From contig NZ_BMUG01000003.1 of NCBI RefSeq assembly GCF_014650075.1, forward strand, positions 620,001 through 684,000: DNA of 64,000 nt, given 5' to 3'. The DNA comes from Streptomyces microflavus (GTDB lineage: Bacteria; Actinomycetota; Actinomycetes; Streptomycetales; Streptomycetaceae). Positions 42,517-50,744 of this stretch are shown piece by piece. The position numbers and the translations under genes were made by a program. Position 1 is the stretch's first letter. Each line of letters starts with the position of its first letter. Below the pieces are notes generated by a model. The model did not search any database and was not told the DNA's origin. It saw only the letters and a program-made list of their open reading frames with translations.

Positions 42517-43187
42517 TGAAGACGCTCTCCGACACCTGGTCCTGGCTCACCACCGCCACCCACTGGTCCGGTCCCGACGGGATCTGGAACCGGCTCGGCG
42601 AACACCTCTATCTCACCGTCGTCTGCCTGCTCATCAGCTGCCTGATCGCGCTGCCCGTCGCCCTGGTCCTCGGTCATCTCGGCAAGGGCGGTGCGCTCGC
42701 CGTCAACATCTCCAACATCGGCCGGGCCGTCCCCACCTTCGCCGTCCTCGTCCTGCTGCTGCTCACCCCCGTGGGCACGTACGGCCAGTGGTCGACGATC
42801 ATCGCGCTCGTCCTGTTCGCCGTGCCGCCGCTGCTCACCAACGCCTACGTGGGGATGCGCGAGGTGGACCGGGACGTCGTGCGGGCCGCCCGGGGCATGG
42901 GCATGAGCGGCCGCCAGATGCTGTGGAACGTGGAGCTGCCGCTCGCCCTCCCGCTGATCCTCACCGGCGTCCGGATCGCCGCCGTGCAACTGGTCGCCAC
43001 GGCCACCCTCGCCGCCCTGGCCGGCGGTGGGGGACTGGGCCGGATCATCACCGCGGGCTTCAATCTCGCCTCCACCCCGCAGGTGGTGGCCGGAGCCGTC
43101 CTCGTGGCGGTCTTCGCGCTCCTCGTCGAGAGCCTCTTCGAGGCCGGGCAGCGCATCGCGCCCAGCCGGGGGAGGGAGGCCGCATGA
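42516..43187 (+). CDS. Glycine betaine/choline-type ABC importer permease 2
   Basis: Second permease (223 aa) of the same class, with helices in LYLTVVCLLISCLIALPVAL and FAVLVLLLLTPVGTYG, and the contact loop REVDRDVVRAARGMGMSGRQ. A GTG one codon upstream is an equally possible start. It overlaps the binding-protein gene by 4 bases. Both permeases are short, as in OpuBB/OpuBD pairs. Confidence 0.88.
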   Translation: MKTLSDTWSWLTTATHWSGPDGIWNRLGEHLYLTVVCLLISCLIALPVALVLGHLGKGGALAVNISNIGRAVPTFAVLVLLLLTPVGTYGQWSTIIALVLFAVPPLLTNAYVGMREVDRDVVRAARGMGMSGRQMLWNVELPLALPLILTGVRIAAVQLVATATLAALAGGGGLGRIITAGFNLASTPQVVAGAVLVAVFALLVESLFEAGQRIAPSRGREAA

Positions 43188-44152
43188 GCCTGCTGAGCCT
43201 TTTGATCCGCGCCCGCCGGGCCCTCGCCGGGCTCGTCCTGCTCGCTGCCACCGCCTGCACCACCGGCCCCAGTCTGGAGAACCAGGGCGAGGTCACCGCG
43301 CCGCCCGGCGACAGCAAGGAGCTGACCATCGGTTCGGCCGGATTCACCGAGAGCGATCTGCTGGCCCAGATGTACGCCCTGCTGCTGGAGCGCGCCGGAT
43401 ACTCCGCCGACATCATCTCCGTGACCAACCGGGAGATCTACGAACCCGCCCTGGAGAGCGGCCAGATCGACGTCGTACCGGAGTACGCGGCGACCTTCGC
43501 CGACTGGCTGAACGCCAAGGCCAACGGCGCCGACGCCGCCCCCGTCGGATCACCCGACCTCGCCGCCACCATGAAGGCCCTGCGCGCCCTCGCGGCCCCG
43601 CGCGGGCTCACCGTGCTCGACCCCGGGCGGGCCGTCGACCAGAACGCCTTCGCGGTCGCCGCCTCCTACGCGAAGAAGCACAACCTCAGGACCCTGAGCG
43701 ACCTCGGCCGCGCGAACCTCCCGGTACGGCTCGCGGCGGGCGACGAATGCGTACAACGGCCCTACTGCGCACCGGGCCTTGAGAAGACGTACGGCATCGA
43801 CATCGTCGCCGTCGACCCCAAGGGCGTCGGCACCACCCAGGCGAAGCAGGCCGTCCAGAACGGTCAGGACCAGATGGTCCTGACCACCACCACCGACGCC
43901 ACGCTCGACGAGTTCGGCCTGGTCCTGCTGGCGGACGACAAGAAACTGCAGAACGCCGACTACGTGGTCCCTGTCGTCAACCGGGCCCGAGCCGGAAGCG
44001 ACGGGGTACGCGACGCCCTCGGCCGGCTCAACACCGTCCTGACCACCGCCGACCTGGCGTTCATGAACGAACAGGTCGACAGCTGGCGCAGGCTCCCCGA
44101 GGACGTCGCGCGCACCTACCTGGAGTCGAAGAAGCTCATCCCCAAGGGCTGA
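43184..44152 (+). CDS. Glycine betaine/choline-type substrate-binding lipoprotein
   Basis: Lipid-anchored OpuAC/ProX-class receptor (322 aa). Lipobox ATAC with Cys25. The binding domain starts ELTIGSAGFTESDLLAQMYALLLERAG and continues TNREIYEPALESGQIDVVPEYAATF, both characteristic of this class, and ends LNTVLTTADLAFMNEQVD. It forms an operon with the two permeases. The matching ATPase gene is found 1.7 kb away on the other strand. Confidence 0.92.
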   Translation: MSLLSLLIRARRALAGLVLLAATACTTGPSLENQGEVTAPPGDSKELTIGSAGFTESDLLAQMYALLLERAGYSADIISVTNREIYEPALESGQIDVVPEYAATFADWLNAKANGADAAPVGSPDLAATMKALRALAAPRGLTVLDPGRAVDQNAFAVAASYAKKHNLRTLSDLGRANLPVRLAAGDECVQRPYCAPGLEKTYGIDIVAVDPKGVGTTQAKQAVQNGQDQMVLTTTTDATLDEFGLVLLADDKKLQNADYVVPVVNRARAGSDGVRDALGRLNTVLTTADLAFMNEQVDSWRRLPEDVARTYLESKKLIPKG

Positions 44153-44164
44153 GCGCTCCGGTTC

Positions 44165-45061
44165 TCAAGGCCTCGGCGGCCAGGGCACCCCCGCCAGCAG
44201 AGGCAGGATCTCGGCCTCCTCGAAGTCGAGGTGGGCGGTCAACTGCTCCGTCATACGGGACAGTTCTCCGCGGAACCGGTCCGGCTCGGCGATGCCGACA
44301 CCCGCCAGCAGCTCCGCGAGCGCCGACTGCACGGCCGCGATGGTCCGGTGCTCGTCCCGGAGCCGGTCGAAGACATGGCGGAGGTGGGGGTGGTAGCCCT
44401 CCATCGCCGGGAACATATGGCCGTCCTCGCTCGTGTGGTGGAACTCCAGCGCCTGGCAGAACGCCAGGCAGCGCTGCCGGATCTGGAGGCCGAGGCCGGG
44501 CGGGGGAGGTGCGCCGGCTCCCCGGTGGGCGGCCCTGGCGGCGAAGTGCGCTTCCGTCTCGGCGTGCACTTGGGCCAGTTGGCCGCGCAGCCAGGGGTGG
44601 ACCTCGGTGAGCTTGTCCGCGAGAGAGGTGACATCGAGGGCCGGTGCCTGCGGATCGGGGAGCTCCAGGACCACGACCGGCAGTGCCCGGCCGGTCGCCG
44701 CCTGGTACTCGGCGTATCCGGGGGCCTCGGCCACCACCCGGGCGAAGAGCTCGTCGCGCCGGGGCCCTTCGGCGGGTACGGCGACGGTCTGGAACCCCTC
44801 GTCACCCAGCTCCACTTGGACGGTGGGGTGGGCGAGGAGGTTGTGGTACCAGTCGGGGTGGTGCGGCGCGCCGAGGTTCGAGCCGACGACCAGCAGCCGG
44901 TCGCCGTCGCGGACGTGGCCGAGCGGGGTGGTGTGCGGCTGCCCGGTGCGGGCGCCGGTGGTGGTCAGCAGGAGGAGGTCGGAGCCGGCGAAGGGGCCGC
45001 CGACCTTGCCCGCGTTGGCACGGAACTCATCGATGACGGACTGCTGGAAGGCAGAGGGCAT
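44165..45061 (-). CDS. Fusion of F420-dependent nitroreductase (DDN) domain and hemerythrin
   Basis: Two-domain cytoplasmic protein (298 aa). The N-terminal part (residues 1 to about 140) is a deazaflavin-dependent nitroreductase: DLLLLTTTGARTGQPHTTPLGH, LLVVGSNLGAPHHPDWYHNLLAHP. The C-terminal part is a four-helix hemerythrin HHE domain: LEFHHTSEDGHMFPAM, RLRDEHRTIAAVQ, TAHLDFEEAEILPLL supply the di-iron His/Glu ligands. The combination suggests an F420 oxidoreductase tied to oxygen, NO or iron sensing. The ATG is chosen at the start of homology; a GTG 12 codons upstream is possible. A near-consensus promoter lies about 205 bases upstream. Confidence 0.85.
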   Translation of the reverse strand: MPSAFQQSVIDEFRANAGKVGGPFAGSDLLLLTTTGARTGQPHTTPLGHVRDGDRLLVVGSNLGAPHHPDWYHNLLAHPTVQVELGDEGFQTVAVPAEGPRRDELFARVVAEAPGYAEYQAATGRALPVVVLELPDPQAPALDVTSLADKLTEVHPWLRGQLAQVHAETEAHFAARAAHRGAGAPPPPGLGLQIRQRCLAFCQALEFHHTSEDGHMFPAMEGYHPHLRHVFDRLRDEHRTIAAVQSALAELLAGVGIAEPDRFRGELSRMTEQLTAHLDFEEAEILPLLAGVPWPPRP

Positions 45062-45266
45062 GGGTGTTCTGGGTCTCCCGGAAGAAGGTGTGGACACGGC
45101 GCGGCGCGGCGCGCGGGTACGGCCGGAACGGCGGCACGCGCGGTCGCGGAGGCGTCAGATGCGGTGGGCGGTGAGTGAACTCATCACGTCGTCCCTGGAA
45201 GAAGGTGCCGGCTTGACCGTCGGCCGGCCCAGATCTCTTTGGCCGACGTCACGCTGCACGCGGACC

Positions 45267-45295
45267 ATTAGAACGAGGACGCCCGGAGCTGTCAA
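45267..45295 (-). promoter_or_regulatory. Near-consensus sigma-70-type promoter
   Basis: On the minus strand TTGACA (45295-45290), a 17-base spacer, then TCTAAT (45272-45267), 11 of 12 matches to the housekeeping consensus. It points at the nitroreductase-hemerythrin gene with a leader of about 200 bases. The rest of the 45062-45370 gap shows no supported gene. Confidence 0.7.
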
Positions 45296-45370
45296 CGTGA
45301 GGCGGCCGGCCGGGCCCGGCGCGCGGAAAACGCGTTGCCCGCCCGTTCGGAGCCTGTGACGCTCGGGCCC

Positions 45371-45586
45371 ATGCCTGAACAACAGACCCTCCCGCCGCAG
45401 CCTTCCGTTCGCCGTACGGACCAGGTCACCGCCTTCTTCTCGCGCGGCCGCTCGTACACCGAGCGGGAGGTCAACGAGGCGCTGCTGACCGTCCACGAGG
45501 ACTGCTCCGCGCTGCGCCGCCACCTGGTCGTCGCCGGACTACTGGTCCGCCCCCGGGACGGCAGCAGCTACCGGCGCGTGAGGTGA
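45371..45586 (+). CDS. DUF2087-family small protein
   Basis: Small protein (71 aa) with the DUF2087 pattern: an N-terminal FFSRGRSYTEREVNEAL, then DCSALRRHLVVAGLLVRPRDGSSYRR. Such domains occur alone or after HTH regulators and look like winged-helix or transcription-associated modules. It is divergent from the nitroreductase-hemerythrin gene. Function unknown. Confidence 0.8.
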   Translation: MPEQQTLPPQPSVRRTDQVTAFFSRGRSYTEREVNEALLTVHEDCSALRRHLVVAGLLVRPRDGSSYRRVR

Positions 45587-45624
45587 CGTGCCGCCCCTGC
45601 GGTCCGGGATGAGATCCTGAACCC

Positions 45625-45828
45625 ATGGGGATACTGCGCAACGCGTGCACGCGATGCACGCGACGGGGACGGCTGCGGCGAGGCGTATGCCGCCGGTGCC
45701 GGCTGAAGAAGCACGGGGCCGACGCGGCCGATACGGGTACCGACGTGGTGGAGGTCGTGGTGGAGACCGGGGCGCTGGGGGCGATAGGCCGGGTGTTCGG
45801 CGCGATCGTCCGCGCCCTGCTCAACTGA
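45625..45828 (+). CDS. Small basic protein with paired CxxC (zinc-ribbon-like)
   Basis: Protein of 67 aa. The N-terminus carries CTRC (residues 8-11) and CRRC (22-25), spaced like a small zinc ribbon, in a very basic context (RRGRLRRGV). The C-terminal half is acidic then hydrophobic (VVEVVVETGALGAIGRVFGAIV), possibly an amphipathic helix. No strong ribosome binding site is seen. Codon bias fits a real gene. Not recognised. Confidence 0.55.
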   Translation: MGILRNACTRCTRRGRLRRGVCRRCRLKKHGADAADTGTDVVEVVVETGALGAIGRVFGAIVRALLN

Positions 45829-45868
45829 CAGACCGTACAAGGAACGTATCGACGGCGGCCGGGCCCTC

Positions 45869-47032
45869 TCACGCGTCCGCCACCGAGTCGAAGTCCACCT
45901 CCTCGCGCCCCACGCCCTGCGCGTCCGCGTCCACCGACCGGCGCAGCGCCTCGTGGAGCTTCGCGGGGGTCAGGACCCCGAGGAACCGGGCCCCGTCCAG
46001 CACCGCCACCCACCCCGCGTCGTGCTGGAGCATCTCACTGAAGGCCTGCTTCAGCGGGGCCCCGACCGGCACCCACGCCTCCATCCGGCGGGCCAGCTCG
46101 CCCACCGTCCCCCGCTCCCCGGCGCTCCGCAGCGCATCCGCCGACACCCAGCCGTGCAGCTCGCCCGTGCCGTTCAGCACCACCGCCCAGCGGGCCCCCG
46201 CCGCCTGCAGCCGGTCCGCCGCCACCGGGGCGGGCTCCTCCAGCCGGGCCACCGGCGGCTCCTCCAGGTCCTCCGGCTCGATCGCGGTCACCGACAGCCG
46301 CTTCAGCCCCCGGTCCGAGCCGACGAATTGAGCCACGTACGGGGTCGCCGGGGTGCCGAGCACGGCGGCCGGGGTGTCCAGCTGCTCGATGCGCCCCTCC
46401 CCGTACACCGCGATCCGGTCGCCCATCCGCACGGCTTCCTCGATGTCGTGCGTGACCAGGAGGACCGTCTTGCGCACCCGCTCCTGGAGGGCCAGGAACT
46501 CGTTCTGCAGCCGCTCCCGCACCACCGGGTCCACCGCCCCGAACGGCTCGTCCATCAGCAGCACCGGCGGATCCGCGGCGAGTGCCCGCGCCACGCCCAC
46601 CCGCTGGCGCTGGCCGCCGGAGAGCTGCGACGGATAGCGCGAGCCGTACGTCTTCGGGTCCAGGCCCACCAGGTCCAGCAGCTCCGCCGCCCGCTCCCGG
46701 GCCCGCGCGCGCTTCCAGCCGACCAGCGCGGGGACGGTCGCGGTGTTGTCCAGGACCGTGCGGTGCGGGAAGAGGCCGACCTGCTGGATCACATAGCCGA
46801 TCCGGCGGCGCAGCTTCACCGGGTCGATCCCGGCGATGTCCTCACCGTCCACCAGGATCCGGCCCGACGTCGGCTCGATCAGCCGGTTCACCATCATCAT
46901 CGTGGTCGTCTTGCCGCAGCCGGAGGGCCCGACCAGGGTCACCAGCTCACCTTCCGCCACCTCGAAGGAGAGCCCGTCGACCGCCTTCGTACCGTCCGGG
47001 TAGACCTTGCCGACCTGCTCGAACCGGATCAT
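45869..47032 (-). CDS. Glycine betaine/choline-type ABC importer ATPase with CBS domains
   Basis: ATPase (387 aa) of the OpuA/OpuC/ProV class. Walker A GPSGCGKTT, Q-loop VIQQVGLFPHRTV, signature LSGGQRQRVGVARAL, Walker B VLLMDEPFGAVDP, H-loop LVTHDIEEAV. After residue 250 a CBS pair follows (GARWAVVLNGTGELHGWVSADAL; LKQAFSEMLQHDAGWVAVLDGARFLGVLT), which senses ionic strength or nucleotides in this family. It is the likely engine of the permease/lipoprotein operon encoded upstream on the other strand, separated from it by three unrelated genes. Confidence 0.92.
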   Translation of the reverse strand: MIRFEQVGKVYPDGTKAVDGLSFEVAEGELVTLVGPSGCGKTTTMMMVNRLIEPTSGRILVDGEDIAGIDPVKLRRRIGYVIQQVGLFPHRTVLDNTATVPALVGWKRARARERAAELLDLVGLDPKTYGSRYPSQLSGGQRQRVGVARALAADPPVLLMDEPFGAVDPVVRERLQNEFLALQERVRKTVLLVTHDIEEAVRMGDRIAVYGEGRIEQLDTPAAVLGTPATPYVAQFVGSDRGLKRLSVTAIEPEDLEEPPVARLEEPAPVAADRLQAAGARWAVVLNGTGELHGWVSADALRSAGERGTVGELARRMEAWVPVGAPLKQAFSEMLQHDAGWVAVLDGARFLGVLTPAKLHEALRRSVDADAQGVGREEVDFDSVADA

Positions 47033-47159
47033 GTCCGCACAGTAGGAGCGCCCCGGGCGCGGCGCACACGGACCGGGACTGTCCGGGTCACCCGCCGCTG
47101 TGCCGGCCGCCGGTAGCCATGTGCTGAACTGGGCCGGACCCTCGACCCAGGAGCATCCT

Positions 47160-48455
47160 GTGAACAGCTACCACCAGCCCGGTGTCGTCCTCACCGACCG
47201 GCGTTTCACCGTTCCCCTCGACCACAGCGACCCCGGCGGCGAGCGGATCGAGCTGTACGGGCGCGAGGCCGTGGCCGCCGGGCGGGCGGGCGAGGAGCTG
47301 CCCTGGCTGGTCTATCTGGAGGGTGGTCCCGGCTTCGGCGCCCGCCGGTTCGTCGGTACGGAGGCCTGGCTCGGCCGGGCGCTGCGCGAGTTCCGGGTGC
47401 TCCTGCTCGACCAGCGCGGCACCGGACTGTCCACCCCCGCCAACCGGCAGACCCTCCCGCTGCGCGGCGGCCCGCGCGAACAGGCCGACTACCTGGCCCA
47501 CTTCCGCTCCGACGCGATCGTCCGGGACTGCGAGCTCATCCGGTCCCGGCTCACCGGCGGTGCGCCCTGGACGGTGCTGGGCCAGTCCTTCGGCGGGTTC
47601 TGCGCGGTCCGCTACCTCTCCGCCGCGCCCGAGGGCCTCGCGGCGGTCCTCATCACCGGCGGGCTGCCCTCGCTGGACGCCCACGCGGACGACGTGTACC
47701 GGGCCGCGTACCCCCGTATCGAGCGGAAGGTCGCCGCGCACTACGCCCGCTATCCCCAGGACGTCGAGCGGGGCCGCGCGATCGCCGGGTACCTGGCCGA
47801 GCACCGTCCCGAGAGCGCCGGGTACCGGCTGACGCCCGAACTCTTCCAGTCGCTCGGCCGCATGCTGGGCGGCGGCAGCGGCAGCCACCAGCTCCACTAC
47901 CTGCTGGAGAACGCGTTCGTCCGCACCCCGCACGGCACCGAGCTCTCCGACGCCTTCCAGGAGGCCCTGCGCTCCGCGTCCTCGTTCGCCGGGCACCCGC
48001 TCTACGCCCTCATCCACGAGTCGATCTACGGATACGGCGAGCGCGCCACCGACTGGTCGGCCGAGCGGGTGCGCGCCGAGTTCCCCCAGTTCGACGCGGC
48101 TACGGCCCTGGCCGGCGACGGGCCGGTCCTCTTCACCGGCGAGACCATCCACCCCTGGCACTTCGACATCGACCCGGCGCTGCGCCCGCTGCGCGAGACC
48201 GCCGAGCTGCTCGCCCGGCGCACCGGCTGGCCCGCGCTGTACGACCCCGAGCGGCTCGCCGCCAACCAGGTGCCCGTCGCGGCCGCCGTCTACCACGACG
48301 ACATGTACGTGGACACCGAGCACTCGCTGCGCACGGCGGCGGCGATCCGGGGGCTGCGCACCTGGGTGACGAACGAGTACGAGCACGACGGCGTGCGCAC
48401 CGGCGGACCGCGGGTCCTGGACCGGCTGCTGGCGATGGTCAGGGACGAGGTCTGA
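47160..48455 (+). CDS. Alpha/beta hydrolase, prolyl aminopeptidase family
   Basis: Cytoplasmic serine peptidase-like enzyme (431 aa) of the S33 group, releasing N-terminal proline or acting on related amides. The oxyanion HGGPG-like motif is LEGGPGFG, then LLLDQRGTGLST, the nucleophile elbow GQSFGGFCAVRY, and DPALRPLRETAELLARRTGWPALYD near the acid. The catalytic His is in NEYEHDGVR. The GTG start has AGGAG 8 bases upstream. Confidence 0.87.
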   Translation: MNSYHQPGVVLTDRRFTVPLDHSDPGGERIELYGREAVAAGRAGEELPWLVYLEGGPGFGARRFVGTEAWLGRALREFRVLLLDQRGTGLSTPANRQTLPLRGGPREQADYLAHFRSDAIVRDCELIRSRLTGGAPWTVLGQSFGGFCAVRYLSAAPEGLAAVLITGGLPSLDAHADDVYRAAYPRIERKVAAHYARYPQDVERGRAIAGYLAEHRPESAGYRLTPELFQSLGRMLGGGSGSHQLHYLLENAFVRTPHGTELSDAFQEALRSASSFAGHPLYALIHESIYGYGERATDWSAERVRAEFPQFDAATALAGDGPVLFTGETIHPWHFDIDPALRPLRETAELLARRTGWPALYDPERLAANQVPVAAAVYHDDMYVDTEHSLRTAAAIRGLRTWVTNEYEHDGVRTGGPRVLDRLLAMVRDEV

Positions 48456-48467
48456 CAGGGACGGGCG

Positions 48468-49043
48468 TCAGCGCTGGAGCGCCTCCAGCGTGGCGTCCAG
48501 GTCCGTGGTGCCGGAGCGCGTGGCCTGGTTGTACGGCAGCTTCGACAGGACGGCGGCCATGCCGCAGGTGTTGGTGACGGCCGAGAAGACCAGGCCCGAG
48601 CCGATGCCTGCGGAGAGCCAGCGAGCGGCCGGGAAGCGGATGCCCGCGACCAGGCCCGCCACCACCAGCGAACCGGCCGCGAGCCGCACCTGGCGCTCCA
48701 TGGCCCAGGTGGCGCGGGCTCCCTCGGGCCGGTCCAGGCCGCGGCCGTCGCCCTCCCAGGCGGACGTGCCGCCGGTCAGGGTGGCGGCCTCGATGTCGGC
48801 GCCCGCGAGGATCTCGCAGGCCCGGGTCGAACGGACGCCGGAGGCGCACACCACCAGCAGCGAGCCGCGGGCGGAGGCGGACTTCAGGGCGGGCAGGGCG
48901 TCGGGCAGCTTGTCGAGCGGGATGTTCAGCGCGCCGGGCACATGGCCTGCGGCGTACTCGCCGGGAGCCCGCACATCGATCACGGTGAACTCCTCCAGAC
49001 GGGCTGCGGCCTGGGCGGGGGAGAGGGAGGCGGGGCTGGTCAC
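48468..49043 (-). CDS. Rhodanese with C-terminal membrane domain (YgaP-like)
   Basis: Sulfurtransferase (191 aa). The N-terminal rhodanese domain has TVIDVRAPGEYAAGHVPGALNIPL and the active-site loop VVCASGVRSTRA (Cys as persulfide carrier). From about residue 115 a DUF2892 domain supplies two TM helices (SLVVAGLVAGIRF; LSAGIGSGLVFSAVTNTCGMAAVL). This plan matches YgaP, a membrane-bound rhodanese. The GTG start follows AAGGAA. It converges on the hydrolase gene with 12 bases between stops. Confidence 0.88.
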   Translation of the reverse strand: MTSPASLSPAQAAARLEEFTVIDVRAPGEYAAGHVPGALNIPLDKLPDALPALKSASARGSLLVVCASGVRSTRACEILAGADIEAATLTGGTSAWEGDGRGLDRPEGARATWAMERQVRLAAGSLVVAGLVAGIRFPAARWLSAGIGSGLVFSAVTNTCGMAAVLSKLPYNQATRSGTTDLDATLEALQR

Positions 49044-49195
49044 GAGCGGGTTCCTTTCGTCGACCGGGGCTGCGCGCGGGAGGGCTGGGACTCTACACGT
49101 GTCCCAGCGTCGCGGAGCGGGCTCACATTCCCCCCGCCTACCCGGAGATCCGCCGGTCACGGGCCCGCCCCGGTGATCGTCGGTAGCCTGCGGGT

Positions 49196-49930
49196 ATGAC
49201 GCAGCAGCCGCTCGAACCCCTGCCCGCCGACTGGAGCCGCGCCCTGGCCGTGGTCGCCCACCCCGACGACCTGGAGTACGGCGCGGCCGCCGCCGTGGCC
49301 GACTGGACCGACGGCGGCCGTGAGGTCGTCTATCTCCTCGCCAGCCGGGGAGAGGCCGGGATCGACACCCTGCCGCCCGAGGAGTGCGCCCCCGTGCGCG
49401 AGCGGGAACAGCGGGCGAGCGCCGCCGTCGTCGGTGTCCGCACGGTGGAGTTCCTGGACCACCGTGACGGGGTGATCGAGTACGGCATCGGGCTGCGCCG
49501 CGACATCGCCGCCGCCATCCGCCGCCACCGCCCGGAGCTGGTCGTCACCCTCAACCACCGGGACACCTGGGGAGGCGTCGCCTGGAACACCCCCGACCAC
49601 CGGGCGGTCGGCCGGGCCACCCTGGACGCCGTCGCCGACGCGGGCAACCGGTGGATCTTCCCGGAGCTGACGGAACAGGGCCTGGAGCCGTGGGACGGGG
49701 TGCGCTGGACCGCCGTGGCGGGCAGCGACCGGCCCACGCACGCGGTCGACGCGACGGCCGGGTTCGAGCGGTCCGTGGAGTCCCTCCTCGCGCACCGCAC
49801 GTACATCGAGGCGCTGAGCGACGACGAGCCGGAGACGTACTGCCGGACCTTCCTGGAAGGCATGGTGCGGGCCGAGGCCGACCGGTTCGGCGGGCGTCCG
49901 GCCGTCACCTTCGAGGTCTTCGCCCACTGA
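49196..49930 (+). CDS. PIG-L/LmbE-family deacetylase
   Basis: Zinc-dependent N-acetyl-sugar deacetylase fold (244 aa). The [10 protein letters not shown] motif supplies the metal-binding His and Asp and the catalytic Asp; the third ligand lies in [11 protein letters not shown]. It shows [13 protein letters not shown] and a C-terminal [16 protein letters not shown]. The group includes MshB (mycothiol biosynthesis) and its conjugate amidase relatives, but this protein is shorter and the context gives no substrate. Confidence 0.9.
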   Translation: MTQQPLEPLPADWSRALAVVAHPDDLEYGAAAAVADWTDGGREVVYLLASRGEAGIDTLPPEECAPVREREQRASAAVVGVRTVEFLDHRDGVIEYGIGLRRDIAAAIRRHRPELVVTLNHRDTWGGVAWNTPDHRAVGRATLDAVADAGNRWIFPELTEQGLEPWDGVRWTAVAGSDRPTHAVDATAGFERSVESLLAHRTYIEALSDDEPETYCRTFLEGMVRAEADRFGGRPAVTFEVFAH

Positions 49931-49983
49931 CACCACCGGGCACCACCGGGGGCCCATGACACCACCGGGGACAGCGGAGCGGT

Positions 49984-50012
49984 ATTGACAATCCGGCTTG
50001 CCGATTCTGCAA
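49984..50012 (+). promoter_or_regulatory. Promoter giving a leaderless XRE-cupin mRNA, with palindromic operator
   Basis: TTGACA (49984-49989), a 17-base spacer, TGCAAT (50007-50012). The start site would fall at about 50019-50020, right at the ATG. The spacer contains AATCCGGC-TT-GCCGATT, an inverted repeat that could let the XRE protein repress itself. Confidence 0.65.
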
Positions 50013-50019
50013 TGGGCCC

Positions 50020-50619
50020 ATGAAGGAACACGACCGGGACGATCCGGAACTCGACGCCGTACTCACCGGGGTCGGCCCCCGGCTGCGCCGCCTGCGCAAG
50101 GACCGGGGAGTCACCCTCTCGGCGCTCTCCGCCGCCACCGGAATCTCCGTCTCCACGCTCTCCCGGCTGGAGTCCGGCGGCCGCCGCCCCAGCCTGGAGC
50201 TGCTGCTCCCGATCGCCCGCGCCCACGAGGTCCCGCTCGACGACCTCGTGGGCGCCCCGCCCGTCGGGGACCCCCGGGTGAGGGCCAAGCCGATCGTGCA
50301 GCACGGCCGGACGATGCTGCCGCTGACCGCCCGTCCCGGCGGGCTCCAGGCGTACAAGATGGTGCAGGAGGCGGGCAGCGGCGAGCCGCCGGAGCAGCGC
50401 ACCCACGAGGGGTACGAGTGGCTGTTCGTGCTCTCCGGGAAGCTGCGGCTGCTGCTGGCCGAGCACGATCTGGTGCTGGAGCCGGGGGAGGCCGCCGAGT
50501 TCGACACCCGGCTGCCGCACTGGTTCGGTCCGGCGGAGGACAAGCCGGTGGAATTCCTCAGTCTCTTCGGCCCGCAGGGCGAGCGCATGCATGTGAGGGC
50601 GAAGCCGAAGCGGGGCTGA
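50020..50619 (+). CDS. XRE-family regulator with cupin sensor domain
   Basis: Transcription factor (199 aa). The N-terminal helix-turn-helix is LRRLRKDRGVTLSALSAATGISVSTLSRLESGGRRPSLELLL. The C-terminal cupin barrel is HEGYEWLFVLSGKLRLLLAEHDLVLEPGEAAEFDTRLPHWFG, with potential His/Glu metal ligands. Proteins of this plan sense small metabolites. It lies upstream of the acyl-CoA dehydrogenase operon with a 125-base gap and may act on it or on itself. Confidence 0.92.
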   Translation: MKEHDRDDPELDAVLTGVGPRLRRLRKDRGVTLSALSAATGISVSTLSRLESGGRRPSLELLLPIARAHEVPLDDLVGAPPVGDPRVRAKPIVQHGRTMLPLTARPGGLQAYKMVQEAGSGEPPEQRTHEGYEWLFVLSGKLRLLLAEHDLVLEPGEAAEFDTRLPHWFGPAEDKPVEFLSLFGPQGERMHVRAKPKRG

Positions 50620-50661
50620 GGGGGCTTCGTGACGGGCCCGCCGGGGTGTTCCCAGATGGGC

Positions 50662-50673
50662 AAGCGACCGCTT
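50662..50673. promoter_or_regulatory. Operator-like palindrome AAGCG-AC-CGCTT
   Basis: A perfect 5-bp inverted repeat with a 2-base spacer lies 71 bases before the oxidoreductase gene. The form resembles sites of TetR-family regulators of acyl-CoA catabolism. No TetR gene is seen in the window, so the regulator would be encoded elsewhere. Confidence 0.5.
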
Positions 50674-50744
50674 AGTATGCGCCGGAGCAGTGGTAATGCC
50701 GACAGCGGCAGCGGTTGCTGCCGACAGTGTTGTGGAGGCCCCTC

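Noticed and set aside
45155..45523. 122-residue minus-strand frame over the DUF2087 gene
   Set aside because: No domain, and it overlaps the near-consensus promoter and a recognisable plus-strand family member.
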